A model generated the notes under the pieces. That model was not told the origin of the DNA. It made no database searches and worked only from the letters and a program-made list of their open reading frames with translations. A program made the position numbers and the translations under genes. A stretch of DNA of 20,917 bases from PNKC01 sp039917655. GTDB taxonomy: Bacteria > Chloroflexota > Dehalococcoidia > Tepidiformales > Tepidiformaceae. The stretch is taken from contig JBDSJC010000066.1 in NCBI GenBank assembly GCA_039917655.1, positions 1 to 20,917 of the forward strand. The letters are read 5' to 3'. Within the stretch, counting starts at the first letter, position 1; every line of letters starts with the position of its first letter. Positions 13,714 to 20,917 of this stretch are shown here, piece by piece.

Positions 13714-13841
13714 GCGAACTCACCTCTCTGTTCCCGCGCATTTGGGATAGTTTTCACAAAGCGAAACGGGCAGCCGTTTTCACGCAGTGGCGACGCACAT
13801 TCCCGAATTCCGGGGAGGCAGGTAGCTTTTAGGTTGGGTAG
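13714..13841 (+). promoter_or_regulatory. gltB leader with stem-loops
   Basis: AAACGG (13764-13769) pairs perfectly with CCGTTT (13774-13779) across a GCAG loop and is followed by TTC, so it could act as a small attenuator or pause hairpin. A second short stem, CCCG-AATTC-CGGG, follows near 13802-13814. A strong GGGGAGG (13812-13818) lies about 23 nt before the ATG, too far for direct initiation; nearer the ATG only AGG/GGG runs are present. No known glutamine or ammonium-related riboswitch is recognised. Confidence 0.4.
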
Positions 13842-16800
13842 ATGACGATGGGCCTTCCAGGAATGCCGTCCGCGCAGGGGTTGTACAACCCAGAGCACGA
13901 GCACGACAGTTGCGGAGTCGGGTTCATCGTCCACCTGAAGGGGCAGCGCTCCCACCAGATCGTCGATGACGGCCTGACGGCGCTCGAAAACCTGAACCAT
14001 CGGGGAGCCTGCGGGTGCGAGGTGAACACGGGCGACGGCGCGGGAATCCTGATTCAACTACCGCACGAGTTCTTCCGCCGGGAGTGCGCCAAGATCAACA
14101 TTCGCCTACCGGAAGCGGGGCAGTACGGGGCGGGGCTGTTTTTTGGGGCGAAAGACGCGCGCGACCGGGCACAGGCGATGGCCCTTTTCGCAGCGATCGT
14201 GGAGGAGGAGGGGCAGCACCTCCTCGGCTGGCGAGAGGTACCGACTGACAATTCGATGATCGGCGCGAGCGCGCTGGCGGTTGAGCCTTCGATGCACCAC
14301 GTGTTCATTGGTCGCGGGCCAGGCCTGGCGGACGACGATGCTTTCGAGAGGAAGCTGTACGTCATCCGGAAGCGATTCGAGAAGGCGATCAAGCGCTGGG
14401 GAATCAAAAACGACGAGTTTTTCTACTTCCCCAGCCTCTCCTGCCGGACGCTGGTCTACAAAGGGATGCTTACGGCGCTGCAACTGCGGGAGTACTTCGC
14501 GGACCTTCGCGACCGACACCTGATCAGTGCGCTGGCGATGTTCCATTCGCGCTTTAGCACCAACACCTTCCCTACGTGGGAGTTGGCGCACCCCTACAGG
14601 ATGATCTCGCACAACGGCGAAATCAACACAAAGCGAGGCAACGTCAACTGGATGACAGCCCGTGAGGCGCTGTTCGCCTCGCCGCTGTACGACGACATCA
14701 ACAAGATCCTGCCGGTGATGAAAAACGAGGCGGGGAGCGACACGGCCTGCCTGGATCAGGCGCTTGAACTGCTGGTGCAATCTGGCAGACCGCTCGAACT
14801 AGCAATGCTCATGCTGATTCCCGAGGCGTGGAGTGGGCACGAATCGATGAGCACCGAGAAGAAAGCGTTTTACGAATATCAGAGCTGCCTGATGGAGCCG
14901 TGGGACGGGCCCGCCTCCGTGGCGTTCACGGATGGAAAGACGATTGGCGCGGTGTTGGACCGCAACGGACTGCGGCCTTCGCGCTTTTACGTGACGAAAG
15001 ACGACCTGGTGATCATGGCGTCCGAGGTGGGAGTGCTGCCGATAGCGCCCGATCGCATCCTCCACAAAGGCCGGCTACAGCCGGGAAAGATGTTCCTCGT
15101 CAGCATCGCGGAGGGGCGGATTATCGACGACGCGGAGATCAAGGCGAAGCTGGCGGCGGAGCATCCGTACAGGGAGTGGCTGGAACAGAACCTGATCCCG
15201 ATCGAGAGCATTTCCGAGGTGGAGACGCCGGCGCCGCCAACGAGCGCGACACTGTTGAAGCAGCAGATGGCGTTTGGCTACTCGCTGGAGGATGTGAAGT
15301 ACATCCTTGGGCCGATGGCGGCAAACAGCGAGGAGGCGCTCGGATCGATGGGGACAGATACGCCCCTGGCCGTGCTGTCGGATCGTCCACAGCCTCTCTA
15401 CAACTACTTCCAGCAGCTTTTCGCGCAGGTCACGAACCCACCGCTGGACGCGATCCGCGAAGAGCTCGTGACCTCAGTGAAGACCGTAATCGGACCGGAA
15501 GGGAACCTGCTGGACCCGGAGCCCGAGAACTGCCACCTGGTGAGCCTGCAAAGCCCGTTCCTCGACAACCAGGAGTTGGCAAAATTCAAGTCGCTGAAGG
15601 ACCACGCCCTCCAGGCGACGGTGCTGCCGATGCTGTTCCCCGCGAACGCCGGTCCGGCCGCGCTGGGCCCGGCGCTGGATGAACTCTTTGAACAGGCTGA
15701 CCGGGCGATCGATCGCGGGGCGAAGATCCTGATCCTCTCGGACCGCGGGGTGGACGCCGAGAACGCACCGATGCCGTCACTGGTGGCGGTCGCTGGGTTA
15801 CATAACCACCTGGTTCGAGAGCGGCGACGGACGCGCGTCGGGCTGATTGTGGAGACCGGGGATGCTCGCGAAGTCCACCATTTCGCGCTGTTGATAGGTT
15901 ACGGCGCGGGCGCGGTCAACCCTTATCTCTCGCTGGACACGTTCGACCAGTTGCATGAAGAAGGCTACCTCGCGCCCGACCTTTCGGCGGACGAAGCGCG
16001 CGCTCACTACCTGAAGGCAATCAAGAAGGGCGTCGTGAAGGTGATGTCCAAGATGGGCATCTCTACGATTCATAGCTATCGCGGCGCCCAGATCTTCGAG
16101 GCGATCGGACTCTCGGATGCGATCATCGACCGCTACTTCACGAAGACCGCTTCGCGCATCGGCGGAATCGGGATCGATGAGGTCGCCGTCGAGACGCTCG
16201 CGCACCACGCCCGCGCGTTCCCCACGCGGGACGGTGGCCGGGAGGATTTAACCTGGGGCGGGCAGTACCAGTGGCGGCGGGATGGCGAATACCACCTCTT
16301 CAACCCGGATACGGTGTTCAAGCTCCAGCACGCCACCCAGACTGGCCAGCAGAAGGTGTTCGGCGAATACACCGCACTGGTGAACGATCAGGGCGAGCGC
16401 ATGGCCACGCTTCGCGGACTCTTCGAGTTGCACACATCGCAGTCTCCTGTGCCGATTGACGAAGTCGAACCCGCCGAAAGCCTCTTCAAACGCTTTGCAA
16501 CCGGCGCGATGTCGTTTGGGAGCATCAGCGCGGAGGCGCACGAGACGCTGGCGATCGCCATGAATCGAATTGGGGGCAAGAGCAACACCGGCGAGGGCGG
16601 GGAGGATCGTCGTCGCTATACCGCGGACGCAAACGGCGACCTGCGGCGAAGCGCAATCAAGCAGGTGGCCTCCGGGCGCTTCGGAGTGACCAGCGAATAC
16701 CTCGTGAACGCCGACGAACTGCAGATCAAGATGGCACAGGGCGCGAAACCCGGCGAGGGCGGACAACTGCCCGGAATAAAGGTCTACCCCTGGATTGCGG

Positions 16801-18404
16801 CGGTTCGATACGCGACGCCCGGGGTAGGACTCATCAGCCCGCCTCCGCACCACGATATTTACTCGATAGAAGACCTTGCGCAGCTCATCCACGACTTGAA
16901 GAATGCGAACCCACGGGCACGTGTGAGTGTAAAGCTCGTGGCCGAGGTTGGCGTTGGCACAGTGGCGGCGGGTGTGGCTAAGGCCAAATCGGACCAGGTC
17001 CTGATCAGCGGCCATGACGGCGGCACCGCCGCAAGCCCCCTGACTTCGCTGAAGCATGCCGGCATCCCCTGGGAGCTCGGGCTCGCCGAGACTCAGCAGA
17101 CCCTTGTCCTGAACAAGCTGCGCGATCGCATCGTTGTCCAGGTGGACGGTCAGCTGAAAACTGGCCGCGATGTCGTGATTGCCGCTCTGCTCGGCGCAGA
17201 AGAGTTCGGATTCGCGACCGCCCCGCTGGTGGTGATGGGCTGCGTGATGATGCGCGACTGCCATCTCGATACCTGCCCGGTAGGAATCGCCACGCAGAAC
17301 CCTGTGCTCCGTGAAAAGTTCGCGGGCCAGGCTGAGCACGTCGTCAATTTCTTCCGCTTTATCGCCGAAGAGGTACGCGAACTGATGGCGTCCCTCGGCT
17401 TCCGCACGCTCGAAGAGATGGTGGGCCGGGTAGACCTTCTCGATATGCGGCGGGCGGTCGATCACTGGAAGGCGCAAGGTCTGGATCTTTCGGCCATCCT
17501 TTATCGCCCGGACGTGGACGACTCGGTGGCCACGCACTGCGTGATTACGCAAGACCATGGCCTGGAGGCCGCACTCGACAACGAACTGATCGCGCAGGCC
17601 CAGCCTGCGCTTCTGCGGGGCGAACGCGTGACCATCGAGTCTCCGATTCGCAACGTGAACCGCACGGTGGGCACCATGCTGGGGAGCGAACTGACGCGCC
17701 GCCACGGCTTTACGGGGCTCCCCGATGACACCATCAGCATCCGCCTGAACGGCTCCGCCGGGCAGAGCTTCGGTGCCTTCCTGCCGTCAGGCATCACGCT
17801 GCGCCTGGAGGGCGACGGCAACGACTACGTCGGTAAGGGCCTGTCTGGCGGCAAGGTTATCGTCTACCCCCCGCGCGAAGCCACGTTCCTCGCTGAAGCG
17901 AACATCATCGTTGGCAACACCGTCCTCTACGGGGCGACGAGCGGCGCGGCGTTTTTCCGGGGGGTAGCTGGCGAACGCTTCGCCGTCCGCAACAGCGGCG
18001 CCGTTGCAGTGGTCGAGGGCACAGGCGACCACTGCTGCGAGTACATGACTGGCGGTCGAATCGTTGTGATCGGTAAAACGGGCCGAAACTTCGGCGCAGG
18101 CATGAGCGGAGGGATCGCCTACGTTTACGACGAAGAGGGAGATTTCGAGTCTCGCTGCAACCTGCAGATGGTGGGGCTCGAACGGCTCGAGGAGCAGGAG
18201 GATTTGGAACTGGTCCACGGCCTGCTCGAGCGCCATCGTGAGTACACCGAAAGCACCGTGGCGGCCCGCCTCTTGCAGGCATGGCCGAGTGCGGCGGCGA
18301 ACTTCGTGAAGGTGATGCCGACCGAATACCGCCGGGTGCTCGCGGAACAGCGCCAGGCGCTCGAGACTGGCGCGGACGAAGTTCTGGTGGTCGCCCGTGG
18401 CTAA
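13842..18404 (+). CDS. gltB: Glutamate synthase, large subunit
   Basis: A 1520-residue alpha subunit, full length for the family. It hydrolyses glutamine at the N-terminus and channels ammonia to 2-oxoglutarate at the FMN site, making two glutamates per cycle with electrons from GltD. The N-terminal nucleophile of the glutaminase domain is Cys24 in H-D-S-C-G-V-G-F, so a 23-residue propeptide must be removed. The central domain follows (about 480-780). The FMN domain (about 830-1220) contains G-G-K-S-N-T-G-E-G-G near 911 and H-D-G-G-T-A-A-S-P. The 3Fe-4S ligands are Cys1134, Cys1140 and Cys1145, with the same spacing as in the Azospirillum enzyme. The C-terminal G-x-G-x-G helix domain starts near 1303. 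The stop overlaps the gltD start by 8 bp, implying translational coupling. The start is ATG at 13842; ATG at 13848 is also possible. Confidence 0.97.
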   Translation: MTMGLPGMPSAQGLYNPEHEHDSCGVGFIVHLKGQRSHQIVDDGLTALENLNHRGACGCEVNTGDGAGILIQLPHEFFRRECAKINIRLPEAGQYGAGLFFGAKDARDRAQAMALFAAIVEEEGQHLLGWREVPTDNSMIGASALAVEPSMHHVFIGRGPGLADDDAFERKLYVIRKRFEKAIKRWGIKNDEFFYFPSLSCRTLVYKGMLTALQLREYFADLRDRHLISALAMFHSRFSTNTFPTWELAHPYRMISHNGEINTKRGNVNWMTAREALFASPLYDDINKILPVMKNEAGSDTACLDQALELLVQSGRPLELAMLMLIPEAWSGHESMSTEKKAFYEYQSCLMEPWDGPASVAFTDGKTIGAVLDRNGLRPSRFYVTKDDLVIMASEVGVLPIAPDRILHKGRLQPGKMFLVSIAEGRIIDDAEIKAKLAAEHPYREWLEQNLIPIESISEVETPAPPTSATLLKQQMAFGYSLEDVKYILGPMAANSEEALGSMGTDTPLAVLSDRPQPLYNYFQQLFAQVTNPPLDAIREELVTSVKTVIGPEGNLLDPEPENCHLVSLQSPFLDNQELAKFKSLKDHALQATVLPMLFPANAGPAALGPALDELFEQADRAIDRGAKILILSDRGVDAENAPMPSLVAVAGLHNHLVRERRRTRVGLIVETGDAREVHHFALLIGYGAGAVNPYLSLDTFDQLHEEGYLAPDLSADEARAHYLKAIKKGVVKVMSKMGISTIHSYRGAQIFEAIGLSDAIIDRYFTKTASRIGGIGIDEVAVETLAHHARAFPTRDGGREDLTWGGQYQWRRDGEYHLFNPDTVFKLQHATQTGQQKVFGEYTALVNDQGERMATLRGLFELHTSQSPVPIDEVEPAESLFKRFATGAMSFGSISAEAHETLAIAMNRIGGKSNTGEGGEDRRRYTADANGDLRRSAIKQVASGRFGVTSEYLVNADELQIKMAQGAKPGEGGQLPGIKVYPWIAAVRYATPGVGLISPPPHHDIYSIEDLAQLIHDLKNANPRARVSVKLVAEVGVGTVAAGVAKAKSDQVLISGHDGGTAASPLTSLKHAGIPWELGLAETQQTLVLNKLRDRIVVQVDGQLKTGRDVVIAALLGAEEFGFATAPLVVMGCVMMRDCHLDTCPVGIATQNPVLREKFAGQAEHVVNFFRFIAEEVRELMASLGFRTLEEMVGRVDLLDMRRAVDHWKAQGLDLSAILYRPDVDDSVATHCVITQDHGLEAALDNELIAQAQPALLRGERVTIESPIRNVNRTVGTMLGSELTRRHGFTGLPDDTISIRLNGSAGQSFGAFLPSGITLRLEGDGNDYVGKGLSGGKVIVYPPREATFLAEANIIVGNTVLYGATSGAAFFRGVAGERFAVRNSGAVAVVEGTGDHCCEYMTGGRIVVIGKTGRNFGAGMSGGIAYVYDEEGDFESRCNLQMVGLERLEEQEDLELVHGLLERHREYTESTVAARLLQAWPSAAANFVKVMPTEYRRVLAEQRQALETGADEVLVVARG

Positions 18405-19830
18405 GCCCACCGGCTTCATGGAGCACGGCCGGCAGTTGCCCGGGCGCCGGCCGGTTGAGGAACGCGTCACTGATTGGCTGGAGGTCTACGAGGAGTTCCC
18501 GGTTGAACGGCTGAAGCAGCAGGCGGCGCGTTGCATGGATTGCGGCATCCCTTTCTGCCACCAGGGCTGTCCCCTCGGGAACCTCATCCCGGATTGGAAC
18601 GACCTGATCTATCGTTCGCAGTGGCGCGAAGCGATCGACCGTCTCCACGCGACGAACAACTTTCCGGAGTTCACGGGTCGGCTCTGCCCGGCGCCCTGCG
18701 AAGCGGCATGCGTGCTCGGAATCAACAGCGACCCGGTAACTATTAAGCAGGTCGAATTGAGCATCATCGAACGGGCCTGGGCTGAAGGTTGGGTGCTTCC
18801 TGAACCAGCGCAACGTTCGACGGGGAAGGCCGTGGCGGTGGTCGGTTCGGGCCCCGCCGGGATGGCCTGCGCGCAGCAACTGGCACGCGCCGGGCATGCC
18901 GTGACGCTCTTCGAGCGGGAGGACCGCATCGGCGGCCTGCTCAGATACGGCATTCCCGACTTCAAGATGCAGAAAGAGTTCATCGACCGGCGGATGGTCC
19001 AGATGGAGGCCGAAGGCGTGACCTTCCGCCCGGGCGTGAACATCGGCCTGGACATCGACATTCGCGAGCTCCAAAGCCAGTTCGACGCACTCTGCCTTTC
19101 GGGCGGAGCGACCAGCGCGCGCAACCTGGAGGTGCCCGGGCGAGAACTGGCTGGGGTCTACCTGGCGATGGAATATCTGCCGCTGCAGAACCGGCGCAAC
19201 GCGGGTGACGAGATGAGCGACGAGGGTTTCATCTCGGCGGCCGGGAAGCGCGTGATCATCCTTGGCGGCGGGGACACCGGAGCAGACTGCTTGGGAACCG
19301 CTATTCGCCAGGGCGCGACGGAAGTCCTCCAGTACGAACTTCTGCCAAGGCCGCCAGCGAGCCGCCCGGCGGAAAACCCCTGGCCAACCTGGCCCAACGT
19401 CTACCGAGTCTCTTCTGCACACGAAGAGGGCGGGGTACGGGACTACTCAATCCTGACGAAGCACCTCTCTGGCGAGAATGGCGTACTCAAGAAGTTACAC
19501 GGCGTGCGGGTGGAGTTCGTACCGGAAGAGGGTCGCCCGGTCATGCGGGAAGTCCCCGGCTCTGAGTTCGAAGAGTCGGTGGATCTCCTTCTGCTGGCGA
19601 TGGGTTTCATCGGCCCCGAGAAACCAGGCATGCTCGAACAACTCCAGGTGGAACTCACCGACCGGGGCAATGTGAAGGCCGATGAGAACAAGATGACCAG
19701 CGTCCCGGGCGTATTCACGGCTGGCGACATGACCCGCGGCCAGTCGCTGATCGTCTGGGCGATCGCCGAGGGCAGGGCAGCGGCCCGGGGAATCGACCAG
19801 TACCTGATGGGCGAGTCCGTCCTCCCGTAG
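18397..19830 (+). CDS. gltD: Glutamate synthase, small subunit (NADPH-dependent)
   Basis: A 477-residue beta subunit that takes electrons from NAD(P)H through FAD and iron-sulfur clusters to GltB. N-terminal cysteines that hold the 4Fe-4S clusters are Cys46, Cys49, Cys54 and Cys58, then Cys96, Cys100 and Cys104 in L-C-P-A-P-C-E-A-A-C. The FAD-binding motif G-S-G-P-A-G is at 149-154 and the NADPH motif I-L-G-G-G-D-T-G near 289-296. The C-terminal T-A-G-D-M-T-R-G-Q-S-L-I-V-W-A-I motif completes the FAD site. Length is standard. The GTG start at 18397 overlaps the end of gltB by 8 bp and has only a weak GGTGG upstream, as expected for a coupled gene. Confidence 0.97.
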   Translation: MAKPTGFMEHGRQLPGRRPVEERVTDWLEVYEEFPVERLKQQAARCMDCGIPFCHQGCPLGNLIPDWNDLIYRSQWREAIDRLHATNNFPEFTGRLCPAPCEAACVLGINSDPVTIKQVELSIIERAWAEGWVLPEPAQRSTGKAVAVVGSGPAGMACAQQLARAGHAVTLFEREDRIGGLLRYGIPDFKMQKEFIDRRMVQMEAEGVTFRPGVNIGLDIDIRELQSQFDALCLSGGATSARNLEVPGRELAGVYLAMEYLPLQNRRNAGDEMSDEGFISAAGKRVIILGGGDTGADCLGTAIRQGATEVLQYELLPRPPASRPAENPWPTWPNVYRVSSAHEEGGVRDYSILTKHLSGENGVLKKLHGVRVEFVPEEGRPVMREVPGSEFEESVDLLLLAMGFIGPEKPGMLEQLQVELTDRGNVKADENKMTSVPGVFTAGDMTRGQSLIVWAIAEGRAAARGIDQYLMGESVLP

Positions 19831-19832
19831 CT

Positions 19833-19859
19833 GCCGCCCGGGCCCGGGGCCCAAGCGGC
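19833..19859 (+). terminator. GC-rich hairpin after gltD
   Basis: GCCGC (19833-19837) pairs with GCGGC (19855-19859), enclosing a further GGGCCC/GGGGCCC self-complementary run. It begins 3 bp after the gltD stop. No T-run follows, so intrinsic termination is uncertain. Confidence 0.4.
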
Positions 19860-19905
19860 GCAGAAAGCCCCCGAGTCGGCGCATGTCCGCTGCTGCGCGA
19901 GACGC

Positions 19906-19911
19906 TATGCT
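19906..19911 (+). promoter_or_regulatory. -10-like box for the MDR gene
   Basis: TATGCT followed by GCGGAAAAG lies 60 bp upstream of the MDR start. It shares the TATRCTGCG pattern with the gltB and acetyltransferase promoters. No clear -35 is visible. Confidence 0.35.
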
Positions 19912-19970
19912 GCGGAAAAGAGGCGAGCGCGTCCCGGCTGATTCGGGAGGCGGCGCTCATGGAGGGTCAC

Positions 19971-20917
19971 ATGTCAGACACAAACGGCAACACGGGGCTT
20001 CAACTCCGATCGACGGTCAAGACTGGGGGCACGCTGGAACTCTCGCTTGTGAGCGTAGAAACTCCAGCGCCTAAGGCAGACGAAGTGGTCGTGCGAGTGG
20101 ACGCCTCGCCAGTAAATCCATCTGACCTTGGCCTGCTCTTCGGCGGCGCAGATATGACGACGGCAAAGGCGGCGGGCACCCCCGATTCGCCCATCGTGAC
20201 CGCCGACATCTCACCGGCGGTGATGACCGCTATGGCTGGCCGTCTCGATCAATCCCTCCCGGTGGGCAATGAAGGCGCAGGTCTCGTCGTCGCGGCGGGA
20301 GCCTCGCCCGCTGCACAAGCGCTCCTCGGACAGACGGTTGCCATCCTCGGGGGAGCGATGTATTCGCAGTTCCGCAGCATCCGAGCGGACCAGTGCCTCC
20401 GACTTCCTCCGGGGACGACCGCTGCAGAAGGGGCATCCTGCTTCGTTAACCCACTCACGGCACTCGGCATGGTGGGCACCATGCGCGCCGAGGGACACAC
20501 AGCGCTCGTGCACACAGCGGCGGCATCCAACCTCGGCCAGATGCTGACGAAGCTCTGCAACCAGGATGGCGTACCGCTCGTGAACGTCGTTAGGAAACCG
20601 GAACAAGTCGCGCTTCTGAAGGAGATCGGCGCCACGCATGTCTGCGATTCGAGCCAGCCCACTTTCATGGGCGACCTCGTGGATGCGCTCGTGGCAACCG
20701 GGGCGACCCTCGCCTTCGATGCCACCGGCGGCGGGAGGCTCGCTGGTCAGATTCTGACCGCCATGGAGATAGCGGCGAACAAGACCGCGAAGGAGTACAG
20801 CCGCTACGGCTCCACGACGCACAAGCAGGTCTACATCTACGGCGGCCTTGATCGCAGCCCCACGGAGTTCAACCGGAACTTTGGGATGGCGTGGGGCATC
20901 GGTGGTTGGCTCTTGAC
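19971..20917 (+). CDS. Medium-chain dehydrogenase/reductase, quinone oxidoreductase-like (truncated by window end)
   Basis: An open frame of 315 codons runs off the window end without a stop. It belongs to the MDR superfamily: a GroES-like N-terminal domain with V-V-V-R-V-D-A-S-P-V-N-P-S-D-L (the N-P-S-D motif typical of quinone oxidoreductases and related zinc-free members), V-G-N-E-G-A-G-L-V-V near residues 98-107, then a nucleotide-binding domain with A-L-V-H-T-A-A-A-S-N-L-G-Q and V-N-V-V-R-K-P-E-Q. The usual structural-zinc Cys cluster is not seen. Such enzymes reduce quinones, enones or enoyl-thioesters with NADPH. ATG at 19971 has GGAGGG (19961-19966) 4 nt upstream; ATG at 19959 in the same frame has GGGAGG 8 nt upstream and is an equally good start, adding four residues. 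The insertion between about residues 58 and 95 is longer than in typical family members. Substrate unknown. Confidence 0.88.
   Translation, partial: MSDTNGNTGLQLRSTVKTGGTLELSLVSVETPAPKADEVVVRVDASPVNPSDLGLLFGGADMTTAKAAGTPDSPIVTADISPAVMTAMAGRLDQSLPVGNEGAGLVVAAGASPAAQALLGQTVAILGGAMYSQFRSIRADQCLRLPPGTTAAEGASCFVNPLTALGMVGTMRAEGHTALVHTAAASNLGQMLTKLCNQDGVPLVNVVRKPEQVALLKEIGATHVCDSSQPTFMGDLVDALVATGATLAFDATGGGRLAGQILTAMEIAANKTAKEYSRYGSTTHKQVYIYGGLDRSPTEFNRNFGMAWGIGGWLL

Noticed and set aside
13787..13825. 12-codon leader peptide in the gltB leader
   Set aside because: A GTG frame ending at TAG exists, but it has no Shine-Dalgarno sequence and no run of glutamine or glutamate codons that would suggest attenuation.
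16248..17705. 485-codon minus-strand frame inside gltB, and a 505-codon minus-strand frame at 17905-19422
   Set aside because: Both are antisense to perfectly conserved gltB/gltD coding sequence; long antisense frames are expected in GC-rich DNA.
1..20917. CRISPR array, insertion sequence, toxin-antitoxin, retron or defence island
   Set aside because: No regularly spaced repeats, transposase motifs, reverse transcriptase motifs or recognised defence domains were found; only the recombinase fragment at the left edge hints at mobility.

Overview
The window is about 20.9 kb of GC-rich bacterial chromosome that reads as ordinary core and accessory metabolism, with the edge of a possible mobile element at the extreme left. 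Several traits suggest a Chloroflexota bacterium, probably from a Dehalococcoidia-like lineage: several LLM-class flavin monooxygenase-type and SDR/MDR oxidoreductases, a secreted CTLR(K)AI-type beta-helix protein with C-terminal GWN modules, a Ser/Thr kinase with a Pro/Thr-rich tail, and frequent GTG/TTG starts. This assignment is inference from gene content, not from a marker gene.

Left edge (1-186): a minus-strand open frame running off the window encodes the N-terminus of a serine recombinase, including its catalytic Ser. It is followed by about 110 noncoding bases. Positions 187-2804: an FtsW/RodA-type SEDS protein (minus) and a membrane Ser/Thr kinase (plus) start head to head, 5 bp apart. 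Each ribosome-binding site lies inside the other's coding or leader sequence, and a perfect 8+4+8 bp dyad lies just inside the ftsW-like gene. Positions 2898-5558 (plus): a CheX-like phosphatase, an SDR dehydrogenase and an LLM-class monooxygenase. Positions 5559-5975 are noncoding, with hairpins and a tandem 10-bp repeat. A 53-residue YjfB-like putative motility protein (5976-6137) follows, not recognised as a standard gene because of its size. Then come a divergent glutamyl-tRNA reductase, whose ATG directly abuts a 9-bp inverted repeat, and a second LLM-class oxidoreductase.

Positions 8273-13575 are a minus-strand block in transcription order: PLP aminotransferase, MBL-fold hydrolase, secreted beta-helix protein and Eis-like acetyltransferase. 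The genes are separated by about 50 bp each, and several have a -10-like box of their own. Its last gene converges on the second LLM gene with a 4-bp overlap of the two stop codons.

Positions 13842-19830 hold glutamate synthase, gltB and gltD, which overlap by 8 bp and form one translationally coupled unit. It is preceded by a leader of about 125 nt with a hairpin and by an extended -10 promoter. The divergent aminotransferase sits upstream, which makes a nitrogen-assimilation and amino-acid-metabolism neighbourhood. The window ends inside a zinc-binding or quinone oxidoreductase-type MDR gene (19971 to the end).

I saw no rRNA, tRNA, CRISPR array, insertion sequence or recognisable defence system. 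The most unusual items are the recombinase edge, the two dyads at translation starts (1435-1454 and 6216-6240), the altered glutamyl-tRNA reductase, the tiny YjfB-like gene, the structured gap before it, and the tandem GWN module of the beta-helix protein.
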